Shown here: piece by piece, positions 11,800 through 23,800 of the stretch
Layout of the letters: the number at the start of each line of letters is the position of its first letter
How positions within the stretch are numbered: the first letter of the stretch is position 1
Assembly: GCA_023014365.1 (NCBI GenBank)
Contig: JAEBUN010000006.1
Location: forward strand, 124,001-188,000
Origin: Lepiota brunneoincarnata
Taxonomy: Eukaryota > Basidiomycota > Agaricomycetes > Agaricales > Agaricaceae
DNA: 64,000 nucleotides
Direction: 5' to 3'
Notes under the pieces: model-generated
Told to the model about the DNA's origin: nothing
Database searches by the model: none
Seen by the model: only the letters and a program-made list of their open reading frames with translations
Made by a program: the position numbers and the translations under genes

Positions 11800-14700
11800 A
11801 TGGCAACAAGAGATAGACTAGTGGGTTCCGTGGTGGTGTATGCCTAGCACTTGGAAACTAAACTATTTTGGCAGTGGGCGAGCGGTCATGATGAGTCCGT
11901 CGAGGTCAACCAGCGTGCATTGATCGATAAAGTTCTCGCAAGATACTCCGGAGAATTCACTGTGTTCCGGGAACTCCTTCAGAACTCGGACGATGCCCAG
12001 TCTCGGGCAGTCGAAATCGGATTTTATACAGAGAAGTCTGTGAATGGAAAAAGTGACGATGTAGTCCACGACGGCGAATCCAAGGGTTTGCCTAATCTCA
12101 AGACGACCCCTGTAGGTGATTCTTTAACTAGTCCTACGTATTTCCATATGTACGACCCTAATTAGGTCCACCAATGGGTGTTCAAAAACAACGGGATTCT
12201 GTTCAGAAGCGAAGACTGGGACCGGCTCAAGAAGATTGGTTGGTCTTTGAACACTGATGTTCACATGTTGCTCATGCCCTCAATCAGCCGAAGGAAACCC
12301 GGATGAACAGAAGATCGGGGCGTTTGGAGTTGGTGCGTGACATCGCTATTACACAAGAGGGACGTTCCTTGACAGTTGCCCAGGTTTTTACAGTCTCTTT
12401 TCCGTTACTGAGGAACCTTTCGTCACATCGGGAGGTTGGTTCCATTTGGACATGTTCCATCAAGCCAGGGGCGGCCGGCTCACTGGTGCACACAGATCAA
12501 TGGATGGGGTTTTATTGGAAAGATAAGAAGGATCAGGTATCCCTTTCTGTTTTGATGCAGCCCTAAGCACTGTGTTGATGGCTCTTTGCCCCAAAGCTGT
12601 TCGCCCGTCGTGGAAAGCTTGATGAAACTAGCCGATCCCCTTGGACGACCTTTGAAATGGTTCTAAGAGAACCATGTCCAATACCTCCCGCATTTGACTT
12701 CACTCGATTTTTAGCATCTTCGATAACCTTCATGACTTATGTCGAGGAAGTGTCCGTATACTTTGATAATTGGTGCCTTGTTAAGCTCACGAAAGCTACT
12801 GGATCGCCTCAGTCGCAACAGTTACCCTCGTGAATTATCGCGAACGACCCCAAACGGCTATATGGCTGTTTCTGACTTAAAGGTAACACGTAGGTTTCAA
12901 TGGCATCACTCTGTGTAATTGCTACTTATCTTTTTTTTTTTCAAGCTGTAACAATTCAGGCCAGTGTCATGAATGGGGTGTATGCTTCGGGGACGGAGGC
13001 ACAGAGGCGGCTCCCCCTGAAACCGGTCAAATCCACATCGGGAGGCTTTTTCTCTTCATTATTTTCCTCCATTGCTGGCAATTCAACGGCTCAGAGACCA
13101 CTGATACCCCTTCCCTCCTCTGCCACTCTCGTGGATCCGCTTAAAACATCGGAAACCAAAATCATACTCTCAGTATTCTCTGCGGGTGTTGCTGTTCGCT
13201 TGAACTCGAAACTCTCCTCGGAGATCTACCGTTCGACAAAGAAGAACCCACCTTCTACTATGAATTATGAACTCATTTACGTAAGTTCAAGGGATAGGTC
13301 AATCCAGCCCCAACTCTCATAATAATGTAGACTGCAAAAGATAAATATGATGCAAGTAAGCAAGAAGATTCACAGCACCCACACGCAACTGGGAGTATTT
13401 TCCAGGGGTTACGAGCTGATCTTGATGGGTACGTCATGAAGTCTAGACACCTATGGATATTCTGAATCTGATTGAGGCTATTACAGAACTGGATCTGCTC
13501 GCATATTCATTGTACGCTTGGTATTTCTATTTCAGCCTCAACTCACCTAATTTACGCCAGGGCCACGCCACGGCACAGACAACAGGAATTGGGGGCCATA
13601 TGGCCAGCCGGTTCATACCAACTGTGGAAAGGGAAGCTATAGATTTCATGTGAGCTATGTTCCTTCAATACACCGATTCGCTGACAGCAGGATCATGTTA
13701 GGGATCGTAACGTTGCCAGTAAGTTTGTCACCTCTTCTTATCTCACGCTACCCATTCCCTTCTGGCAAAGTTTGGAATAGAGAACTTCTTTATATTGGTG
13801 GCATCGTGGCTCGCGCGGCATATCAATTGGAAATCGACTCTCTACGAGAAATATGGGACACCAATACACAAATTCTAGGAAACACCCCAATACCCGAGGA
13901 ATTACGGTTCGTCGCTGATTAACAGGGCAACTCATACCCTCAAATTCTTTACATTTCATCAGTCGACGCCGTCGGCAGAAGTTTCCAACGTCTTAGAGAC
14001 CGCTTTCTTCAAATGCGATCCTTCCAACAATTTCCCTTTGATTTCGACACACGGTATTCGTAACGCGTCTCAGGTCCGGCTACCTGATCTTTCCTTCGCA
14101 TTTCTCAAGCAGCTTCCCTTGCTACCCGACGAGCTAACTTCGGAAGCAATGATCATAACAATGCAGAACCAAGGGATAATCAAGTCGATCACATTTGATG
14201 ATGTTCTGTCAGAACTCAAGTCACGTCCTCTACCAGAGGACGACATGATCTCCTGCATGAAATGGTGGGTTTCAGTATATGATCCACGCGACACAGCGCG
14301 CCTGGTGCCCGTACGAACCCAATTGCTTCAAGCAGCCATCCTTGTCGTTTCAAACTATGGCAAGGAAAGAATCATTCCTCTACATACGATCAGGACGGTG
14401 CCTAATCAAAGGATCCTGAACGGTTTGCCTTCAGATGGGCCCCTCCCCCCTCACCTCCTTCCGCCATCGATAGTCAGGCACTTCTCTCTTGAAGATTTGA
14501 AACGGGCTTTTGCTTGGGTTGACTTGACGATGTATGACTGGCTTCGCCATGTCTGTGACCCTGTGGTAGCGAAAGAAAACCCCGCTTACGACGTCGGGTC
14601 ATCGGCACAATGGGCGGAGAAAGTTATAGTTTTTGTGGGGCGTAATTGGGGTAACGGACTCTCACCGGCCTCTAAAGAACAGATTATCAACCTATTGGGG

Positions 14701-17700
14701 ACGAAGTCGTGCATACCGACCTCTGATGGCATAAAACGGCCATCTGAATCGTACTTCTCTAGTGCAGATATATTCCACGATTTGCCAGTCGTTAAATTTC
14801 CCTCCGGGAATCCTGTCAAAGGATCGATAGAAAAGCTACTTGAAGTGCTAGGTGTACGGAAACACGTCGATCTTCAGGTTATATTTAACCGGTTAGTATT
14901 TTTGTAGTGGTCAAATAAATTCACTAAGTATCTCTTCAAACTAGAATGATCAAAACAAACGAGTGGACGATCAACGATCTTACGCGCTACCTGGTTTCCG
15001 TGAAGTCAAATCTCAAGGATGAGGAGATTAGACGCCTCGGGCTCACGGCAGCCTTTCCAAAAGAACAGCCGGAGGGGGAGAAGGACGAGAAAGCCAGGCC
15101 GCAACGTTTCAGAGCCGATCAATTGTACGAACCACTGCCAGTATTTCGTCAGCTTGGGTTACCTGTTATTGATTGGGGGTCGCGAACACGATGGCGAAGT
15201 AACTCAGAGGAAGGCAGGTCGTCCCACCAACTAAAAGCTATAGGATGCTCACCCACCCCTGCGGTAGCACAACTCCTATTTAGTCTTGGTTTGAAACGTC
15301 ACCCCCCTCTCCAGGAACTTATACAGCTCTGTACAAACCCAAACCCCGAGGTGCGCACTAACCGAGCATGGAAGGCCAGCTTAACGCCAGTGCTTATTTG
15401 AGTTCGGACAGATCCACAATACGGCGCTTAGGTACCTGGTGGACAATATGGCAATCCAAATACACGGATTATGACCCTGATCGCTACCGAGATATTGCAT
15501 TTATCCCAGCACTCGATGGTTCCAGGAGTTACTTGAGTACCCCTCGACAGGTGTTTGCTAACTCTGAATGGTCTCACTTGGGATTCTCGATTATACACCC
15601 TAGCATCCAGGCAGATGCAGTCAAACTAAAGATCGGAGAACATCCGCCGACAAATCAGCTCGTTAGTCTCCTACAAAAGACCCGCCCAAAAAACCAAGGC
15701 GAAGCACGGAAATGGTTAAGCATTTTGTCTATTCGAGTCTCTGGTAGGATTAATGATGATAAAGAGCATGAAAGTATTTGATAATACCTCCCTCCCAGAA
15801 TTCTCTCCTCCTGAGCTTTCCAGACTCTCAGAAACGTCGTTCGTCCCCGTCGAAACCCCTCCGGGTGTAGATAGCTCCACCACCCGTTGGTTCATGCCAT
15901 CACAATGTTATTTGGGCCAACAAACACCAGAGAGGTTCCATTCGAAACTCTTTGTATTCGTCAACTTTGGAGTGGCAGGAAATGCGTTCCTCACTGCCTG
16001 CGGGGCTAAACAAGAGCCAAGCGTAGAAGAAGTGGCTAAGATTCTGCTGGAGAATCCTCACCGCTTCTACGAGTTATCGCAGGGCCCAAACAAGTGAGTT
16101 TCAGTGCCTCTGAAGTCTTGCCATTTTTCTCAAAAAAATCCCAGCTTTCTGAATGAATTGCGAAATATTGCAGTCAATCGCAAAATTCTGTCTTCTAGCA
16201 CAATCACCAGGATGAAGAAAGCACCCGTTTTACTGTGCTACAAGCGCAAGGTCACCGATCAGGGCCGTTCTGGGGTTGCGGGCAAAGATGATCCAGAAGA
16301 TGAGGAATGGGATATCGGATATGACTTGAAAGTAGCCGAACAAATCGTTGTTGCCGACGATACGAATGCCCACCAGGTCTTTGGTGTGGATCTGTTCACC
16401 GCACCGCAGGAGGATATCATTGAGGGTGCGTGCCCCAACCCTGATACCGTGGTGTGGACTCACCAATAAACTAGCCTTCTACATTGAGCTGGGGTCTCGC
16501 AGAATCAGCTCTCTTGTCAAAGAGGATTACACAGCAAGTGCGGAGATTCCCAACTCTAAACGAGCGGTCAACACCCGCACTCTAATTTTAGAGCGACTTC
16601 CCATTTTTTTGCACGAACATAATCATGCACGGATGAGAGTATCCTTGGATTGGCTCCAGAAGGAGGCGAACTTCCAAGTCAAGACGTATGGTCAAATCAA
16701 AGTCAGGAAAACACTGGCATATGGGAAACTTCATCTTGAGAAGAAGCAAGAGGCCTCAGCCATTGCTAGGCGTGGTGTTTCTCAGCGGATCGAACTACTA
16801 CTCGCAAATAACGCGGAGATAGATATGTATGAGTGAGTATGAACCCAAGCCTGACTATCTGGCTCCGGTTCTGAGAGCTTGCAAAGGGTGGCAATGTGCC
16901 TCAATCGCTTTATATTCGAATCCACCAAAGCGCACGATGCATTATTATTCATGACGATACTGTCAACAGATCTACGGGCATTGAAACGACGTGGTTATAA
17001 TGGTACTCGCTTTCTGCCTAATATTCTTCTCGCACCTCATCCTTTCCCATCAGTTGATCGCATCTTACGCCAGAGGCGGTTGGAAGAGCAAGCTGCAGAA
17101 GCAAGACTGCGAGAGAAAAATATCATGCTACTTTCACAAGCCCCTCCTCCGGCTGTCGAAAGTGAACTGACCTTTTCTTCCCCAAGCCCCTCTCACCCGG
17201 CTCCAGACCCGGTTGGTTTGGGAAAATCCCAGGGCCCCTCCATCCTCGATACGCTCCAGAAAATCAAGCACAAAGTCAGTGCTATTAGCACCCCGGGACA
17301 AGGACAGGCGGCAAATGCACGCCACACACAAGGTCAATTACCCTCGTCCTCAAGCGACTCAAATATGGATAGACATGACCAAGACTCCTTAATTCCTGGT
17401 GCAATGCCAGGTGGCTTTTTTGGCGGATTATTTCCACGGCGGCCCAACAGTATAGACAATCCGACAGATACACAACTCGAGAACATAGGTCAGTACCCGC
17501 CGGCTTCCTATTTTGGTGATATAGAGGTGAATCTCCTTCATAGATTCGAACATTGAGATGGCTATGAGGGCTTGTCGGCCCGAAGCAAATAGCCTGCTAC
17601 GCAACCGGGAAGAGATGCGTCATGTCGAAGAAACCAACGATGACGGATATTGCGATGTGTCAGGATACGCCCACAATATGAAATCAATTGGTGCGTCGCA

Positions 17701-18339
17701 CTCCCGAAGCAGGGTTCTCAGACTCAACCGGCCTTCAGGTTCCATTGGAGACGTCAAGATATTTGTAGCACAAGGTTTGCAGCAAAGGGACACCCTATTT
17801 TATTCTGATGGCTGAGAGCACCTCTTTAGATTCGCCAGGAGAGGAAGCACAAAATATCTTGACGGTAAAAGCAAATGTAATTGCAAGACTGGTTCACATT
17901 ATGACGTCACTTGCGGGCGTTTACAATCTCAATCTCGCAAACTTGCACATATTTTACGACACCAAGGGCGTGCTTATTGCTTTCAATCGGAATGGGAGCA
18001 TATTCTTGAACTTGCGTTACTACGAAGCTTGGCGTGAGAAGCTGACTTACCTGTGACCAACAAAATGACAGCTAACTTGCCATGTATTCCTCCAGACGAT
18101 ACCGATGTTCGCCAGGGAAAGATGAATAACGCGCTTATTTCATGGTAAAGCAAAGCGACATTATCGGTTTCCCTTTTTTCACTGATGATATTCGTCCTAG
18201 GTATTTTACGCTTGCACATGAAATTGCTCACAACTTGGTCCAACCCCATAACTCTGAACATGAATTCTACTTCGCTGCTATTTGTAAAAAGTATCTCACG
18301 TCCCTCTACAGGGTTCTCGAGAATGGGGAAATGACATAG
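11800..18339 (+). CDS. DUF3684 protein: Hsp90/sacsin-like ATPase domain plus C-terminal HExxH motif; four apparent frame breaks
   Basis: About 20 exons encode roughly 1,800 residues. Exon 1 (11800-11820) reads MATRDRL and splices to WASGHDESVEVNQRALIDK at 11875. The N-terminal GHKL-type ATPase shows an N-box (FRELLQNSDDAQS) and G1 motif (DEQKIGAFGVGFYS), as in Hsp90, sacsin and plant NOV. The body has the fungal DUF3684 blocks. The last exons carry HEIAHNLVQPHNSEHE: HExxH, five residues, then H, which is metzincin-like zinc-ligand spacing. Function is unknown; a chaperone-like or peptidase role is inference. The conserved frame jumps by one base at 12825-12827 (CCC), 13908-13909 (TT), 15453-15454 (AA) and 17798-17801 (TTTT, weakest); each is explained by one extra base. 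Homologous peptide continues on both sides, so the gene is either recently damaged or mis-assembled. Neighbouring exons splice in phase. Confidence 0.82.
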
Positions 18340-19129
18340 TATCATTCCCTACATATGTATATATCACAATACTTAATCCTGCGTGCGACACACTTAGTAC
18401 CCTTTAGCGGGTTGTTTAATGTTGGTAGAGTGTTCTGCTTGATGAGTTGTATGTTGAGTTCTAGGATGTGCCCTATTTCCGTGAGCTGTGCTTTTTTTGT
18501 TCGATATAGGTTATGAGTCGTGCCTGGCCCCTTGCGGGTTTCTTCCGGAACCTAGAATGACCCAGCGTGTGTTCAGCCGTTTATACCAAGGTGAATTCCC
18601 CTCGTATTCGCAGGGGCCGCCATATGTGGATGGTACAGTGGATGGGACCATGGGTAATAGGGGACTGAATACTCAGTGAGCTATTACCTGGTCCCTGGAT
18701 CTTTTCGTCTCATCTCCGCGGCTAGCAGGCAGCAGATGCCTATTCCAAATTTGAAGGCTGATTACAATGTCGGCCAACTAGCACGCGGGCCCGATGAACT
18801 TGAGGTTAATAGTTTGTACCCAAGTTCCGTGCTCACAGTCGTAGGTTCTGATTAATTACATAATACGCGGGATTTTGGTAACAGCCAGATTTGATTAAGA
18901 CAGAAGTTCCATTAAGGTTAGAAGTCCCCACCATCTACTCCCTCTGCCCGTTCGTCGAATGTCAAAAGCTCTCCATCCCTGTCCCATAAACTCGCGGCCT
19001 ATTTTTTGCTCGTTTTATATCGGTTTCCAAAGTACTGTGGTACAGAGAAAGATCCACAAGGTATGTAGTGCTCAACAACATGTCTTCTGTTGCTAATCTA
19101 TCAAATAGTAGTCGTCAATAGTTGGCAAC
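18340..19129. other. Intergenic region with a probable 5' UTR intron of the next gene
   Basis: No convincing coding exon is present; a 63-codon frame at 18488-18679 has no recognisable features. TATAT lies near 19017. A good 5' UTR intron candidate runs 19061-19108 (GTATGT donor, GCTAATC branch site, ATAG acceptor), 48 nt, just upstream of the ATG at 19130. Confidence 0.5.
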
Positions 19130-20002
19130 ATGGCATCGGCTTCGAACACGATTTTAATGCGTCGTACTACCGACTTCCCAAAATCCAGAATAAGACGCAA
19201 GCCAACCTTCACATACAGATCTCCCTCCGCAAGCGACAGTGACCCCTTCATCCATTCCATGCGTCATGGGTCCAGGGCCTCCTTACAATCAGCTCCCACT
19301 GAAAGTAATGCCAAAGCCGCTCAAGACCTTGAACACCCAAAACAGAAAAAGGCGCGAACTGGGAGTCATTCACTACCTCTGTACCACCCTATGGGTGAAC
19401 TCGCATTATCTCTTCCCCCACTCGACCCCACAGACCTGGGTCTCCCAAACATTTCGGACGACCCAGGTCGGAAGTTTTCAGGACGTTCTCGTCGATTACC
19501 CGCTAAACTTCATGAGGCTAATAATGAGCAAGGCGGGTCCCCGGTTCCTACCGTTAGCTCAATTGCGGCTGTTGCAGCCAATGAGGTCAAGCGGGGGAGT
19601 CCTCGGAAGAGACGAATGGGAGGCGTCAATGGGAAGCGCAGACGTAGAGATGCTGATGATGGAGATGCCACATATCCTGCCAAACGCACGCGACAAAACC
19701 GAGGGGGCGGGGTAGATGACAATGAGCTTGAGGATGCCGGCCAAGGTGACGGAGATGACACACCGGAGATTGACGGGCCGGTCGAACAGCGACCCGAGCG
19801 CCGCTCGACCCGGTCACGGGCCAAACACCGCGACTCGAGCGAAGCTGAATCCCTCGTTGATGACCAGCCCACCCGAGGCTCTGTCTCTGCCACAGAGGAC
19901 AATACGAAGAGACTTGTACCAGAGCCTATTGGTGAGGATATGGGGGAAGAAAAGGAAGAAGGTGAACTCGAAGATCTGGGTCAGGCCACACAAACAGGGT
20001 GA
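19130..20002 (+). CDS. Uncharacterised basic, disordered, probably nuclear protein
   Basis: A single uninterrupted exon encodes 290 residues starting MASASNTILMRR. The sequence is low in hydrophobics and rich in Ser, Pro, Arg, Glu and Asp. Strongly basic stretches (SPRKRRMGG, GKRRRRD, PAKRTRQNR, residues about 150-190) look like a multipartite nuclear localisation signal. They are followed by acidic patches and a C-terminal EEKEEGELEDLG tail. No enzymatic domain is visible and I do not recognise the family. An EELED-like acidic tail after a basic body is seen in some chromatin or RNA-processing factors, but that is only an analogy. The start has a good context (GGCAACATGGC) and a probable 5' UTR intron upstream. 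It is the only gene between 7.6 and 29.6 kb with no apparent frame break, though its lack of conserved domains makes breaks hard to detect. Confidence 0.7.
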   Translation: MASASNTILMRRTTDFPKSRIRRKPTFTYRSPSASDSDPFIHSMRHGSRASLQSAPTESNAKAAQDLEHPKQKKARTGSHSLPLYHPMGELALSLPPLDPTDLGLPNISDDPGRKFSGRSRRLPAKLHEANNEQGGSPVPTVSSIAAVAANEVKRGSPRKRRMGGVNGKRRRRDADDGDATYPAKRTRQNRGGGVDDNELEDAGQGDGDDTPEIDGPVEQRPERRSTRSRAKHRDSSEAESLVDDQPTRGSVSATEDNTKRLVPEPIGEDMGEEKEEGELEDLGQATQTG

Positions 20003-20837
20003 TTAGGGCCACGGCCGCCTTTGTACTGTACAGTACAAGTCCTATTATTGTATTTTTCCCTTTCGTCTGGAACCACTTTCTGTGTCTGCCGCACCCATTA
20101 CAAGTTCAGCCAGCGTCCCTCTCTGCCTTGTTGCATATCCAAAGGGAAACTACTTTCACTTGGACATGTCGGGCATTTGAACACCTTTTCCATATGGGGG
20201 TTGGCTGATCAGGAGTTTGATTGTGTTTGTCTACTATGACTATTGAACTTTTAAGAATCTATCCTCCCAGGATCAAAAATAATCGCTGCCCTGTCCATCA
20301 GAACGTTAGCATCCGGTGGTTTGTTTCGTGGTAAGGATCATATTCTTGTCGACTGCAAAATATTCTCCTCATTAGGAATCTATAGCCCTTTCCGCCACCT
20401 AACATCGTAATTTTGCCCCGCGTACCCATGGGGGCTCCACCCACGACAGAAACACGGACCTGTTGCATGAGAACATCGGGGAGTGTGATAGGCATGACAA
20501 GCGCCCCTCTTTGGTGATGGATATACTCGAAACGGTCTCGTGATAGAAAACAATCAACGTTCGCGACTTCCGGTGTAGCCTGGGATTGTCCTAATTTGGC
20601 TGGGTGGTCGCTTCCTTGTATTGAGGCATGTGGTCGCATACAGCGTACCGACTGATATCCACGATTCAATCTCTGTTCTTCAGCAAAAGCCAGATCGTTG
20701 GGTTGCATGAATCAGCGATCATTTGTCCTTCCATGGCTTTCCGACAGCCTACATAAAACGTCCCCCCCACATGCTTCCCACCTTTGAGCCCGAGTCCCCC
20801 TGACTGGCCTGCGCCCTTCCACCCAGCCTGCCGGATA
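20003..20837. other. Intergenic region between the nuclear-protein gene and the DUF3712 gene
   Basis: An open frame of 136 codons lies on the minus strand at 20298-20708. It has no recognisable domain, no clear splice partners and no obvious promoter, and I do not accept it as a gene. The rest should hold the 3' end of one gene and the promoter of the next. Confidence 0.4.
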
Positions 20838-23800
20838 ATGGAGCAAACGGACCCCGCAAGACAGAGTAGTGGCATCTATGACGCCGACCATGGCAGTCAA
20901 CACAGTTTCTCATCAGATGCAGAATTAAGAGGTGCGCACTAGCCCTAGTACTAGGCAACTTGCTAACGCGCCCAGAAATACAGAGCATGCGTCACAACCT
21001 GCTGGAGTTGCAACCAGAACAGCAGCTGGTGTCCCTGTTGCCGCCACTGGGGCAGGAGCTGGAGTGGGATTGGCTAGTGGCTGGAGCGATCAGCCCGACG
21101 CGCCGCCACCACAACCGCAACAACCCAAGGTTCCTCTATACAAGAGGCGTTGGTTTATCATAACAGCGATTGTGGTTGCACTGCTCGGCATCGCGCTTTT
21201 GTTTATCATTCTATTTCCCGTTATTCGTGCAATCGTTCAATTGGTGGTCAAGCGAACTCAGATTGATATTGAACGCGCAACGATCACAAACCCAAGCAAT
21301 AGTTCGTGAGTACAAAGTTCACGTTTGCTTTCGGTCCTTGCTTACATTGATTGACAGATTTGATCTACACTTGGAAGGAAATGTATGTGGGTTATTTTCG
21401 GCCAGCTGGGAAGTATCTAACCTATATTTTTTTTTACCAGGTTACCCACACCGGGATCTTTTCGGCTTCCATCAAGTTCACAGAGAATGTCGATGTATTT
21501 TGGCTGAGGGACCCAAACAACAGCACCGGAATCAAGCTCGGCTTCATGGGCCCACTGGACGAACTCCACGCCCGCAATAAACGTGCAAAAATTGACCAAG
21601 GGCAGCATTTTGTAATTGAGGACCAAGCAGCTTTCTCCGAGTTTGCACGCTTCCTGATCACCGCTCCAACCTTTTCGTGGCGACTGCACAGCAACAATTT
21701 ACAAGTTCAGGCACTCAAGTTCCCGGTTTCCAAAGGCATCACGTTCGACAAACGCGTCGATCTGACGGGTTAGTCTACAACTGTATGAATTCGCCACTTT
21801 ATTAATACCATCAATAGGAATCAATAGCTTTTCCGGTAACATTATTCTCTTGGACTTTCAACTCCCAGGAGATGATCCTGCCGGTGGTATCGATTTTGTT
21901 GCCTTGACCCAGCTAAATAACGAAAGGTTGAGAGGAAATGTCCAAATTCTAGCTATAGCATTGCTTAGCTAATTTCTTTCTTATCCAGTCCATTCGTCCT
22001 GCAACTTGGAACTACTGTCTTTGATTTGTCCTATGATGGGGTTCGCCTTGGATCTGGGAACTCGACCAGCACATTTATTGTAAGTTAATGACTTCGACCC
22101 CGCCACCTGTACGCTCACCAAGTTTGACCAGGATACGGGCCCCAATGATGTCACGTTAAGGGGTGTACTGGAACCCATTGCGAATCCTGGCGATCTCACG
22201 AAAGTTTCGACCTTGTTCACGAACTATCTCAACGGTGACACATCCCAAGTCATAGCGCGTGGCCGTTCAACCCTCCAAGACGACGGAACCATCATCCAGT
22301 GGCTCTCGGATGGCCTTCAGTCGCTACAGCTCGAGATTCCCTTCAAGACTTCTGTCCCGATTAACCCCATTCGCACTATCACTATCGGGGACATGGCTCT
22401 CTCGTTCTCTCCAGATTCGCCCTGGGCTCCAGGTATTGCAAGCAACACCGTCCAGGCATCTCTAGGTACGTTATTTCAGGTTGATGGACGACACTTTACC
22501 AAGCCTCTCCAATAGATTTGCCTTTCGGTTTCAATCTTTCCATTGGCCAGATCCAAAATGATTTCAATATCGTCAAAGACGGCGTCCCCGTCGCCGGTCT
22601 CTCCACTGTGAATATCCCTACTACCACCCCGTTTGCTGCCACTGACTTCGGAAAAGCCTCTGGGAGCTTCAACTTCATCCGTAATGGTCCTTGCAGAAAA
22701 TCACACCACGGGGACCATCAATATTGTCATCGCTAATACATCCCTCAGCTCTTCGGACGATGAACATCCTGCATTTTCCGCATTCAGTAAGGCCTCCCTC
22801 ACACGTGGTGGCCACTTAGCCTCATGACGTTTTCAGACGCTAATCTCACTAGCTCCGCGGCTACTGAATTCCGCCTCATCGGCAACTCTAGTGCAATTGC
22901 CAACCTCAGTATTGGACAAATAACTCTGGATCCTATTAGGGTCAATGTGTCTACCGCTTTGCAGGGCTTGCGGGGCTTGCAAAACCTGACACGAATTGAG
23001 GGCGTCGACGTTACTGGTGGGACAACGGAGGCTATCAATCTTAATATCAATGGTAATGACATTCGACCTGATTCGTCTTCAACGTTCTCAAAACACTGGA
23101 CTAGTCACGATCATCAACCCTTCGAACCTGAATCTCTCTACGGGTGATTTGAGTGAGCCTTTGTCTTCTTTCAAATCCTCGAGAAATTCTGATCCCGTCC
23201 CATTCAGCCCTTGAACTCCTCAGAGATGAGGTTCCTATAGGCACCACGCGCCTCCCCGATCTAGACCTCCGCATAGGTAGCAACAGCATCCAGGCAACTG
23301 CTGATTTCGTGGTAGGACATATTATTCCTGGCGAGAGACTATAGCTCATGAAGTTGGTACAGGCGAACCAAAGTCCAGAAGGTCTGATGACATTGAATGA
23401 TTTTATTGGGCATACAGGTTCTTTTTTCCTATTCCTTCCCAATACCAAGACTGATAGCCCCGGTCTCAGATGTCCAGCTCACCATAACCGGCTTCAACCA
23501 AAGTACGCAGGTTAATTCACTCGTCGCGGCCTTCGAGACACTGGACATCTCTGTGATACTTCCTGGAATGACGACCAACCTCCTGGAAAGCGCCTCACTT
23601 ACAGGTAAACTCCACCATTTGGTTGCTCCGAAAATACTAACCTTCGATATTCAGTTCTCCCAACAACTGGACGCGAGAACAACATCAGCCATGTAACCGT
23701 CTCATTGAATAATCCTTTCAGCGCGCCTCTGCATGTCACCAGGATTTTCTCTGCTGTTACCTCACATGGTGTTCCACTGGGTACTATTGACGCTGTCACG

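Noticed and set aside
11372..11821. A 149-codon plus-strand frame upstream of the DUF3684 gene
   Set aside because: Unusual composition, no domain, and overlap with the true first exon in another frame.
11851..11874. A TTG-initiated start for the DUF3684 protein
   Set aside because: A small upstream exon (11800-11820, MATRDRL) splices in phase to WASGHDE and fits the family's N-terminus.
13640..13700. An apparent frame break in the DUF3684 gene between IDFM and RNVAIWNREL
   Set aside because: An acceptor at GTTAG gives AT|G GAT CGT in phase and the peptide IDFMDRNVAIWN, so no indel is needed.
20298..20708. A 136-codon minus-strand frame between two plus-strand genes
   Set aside because: No recognisable family, no splice partners, no clear promoter; kept only as intergenic.
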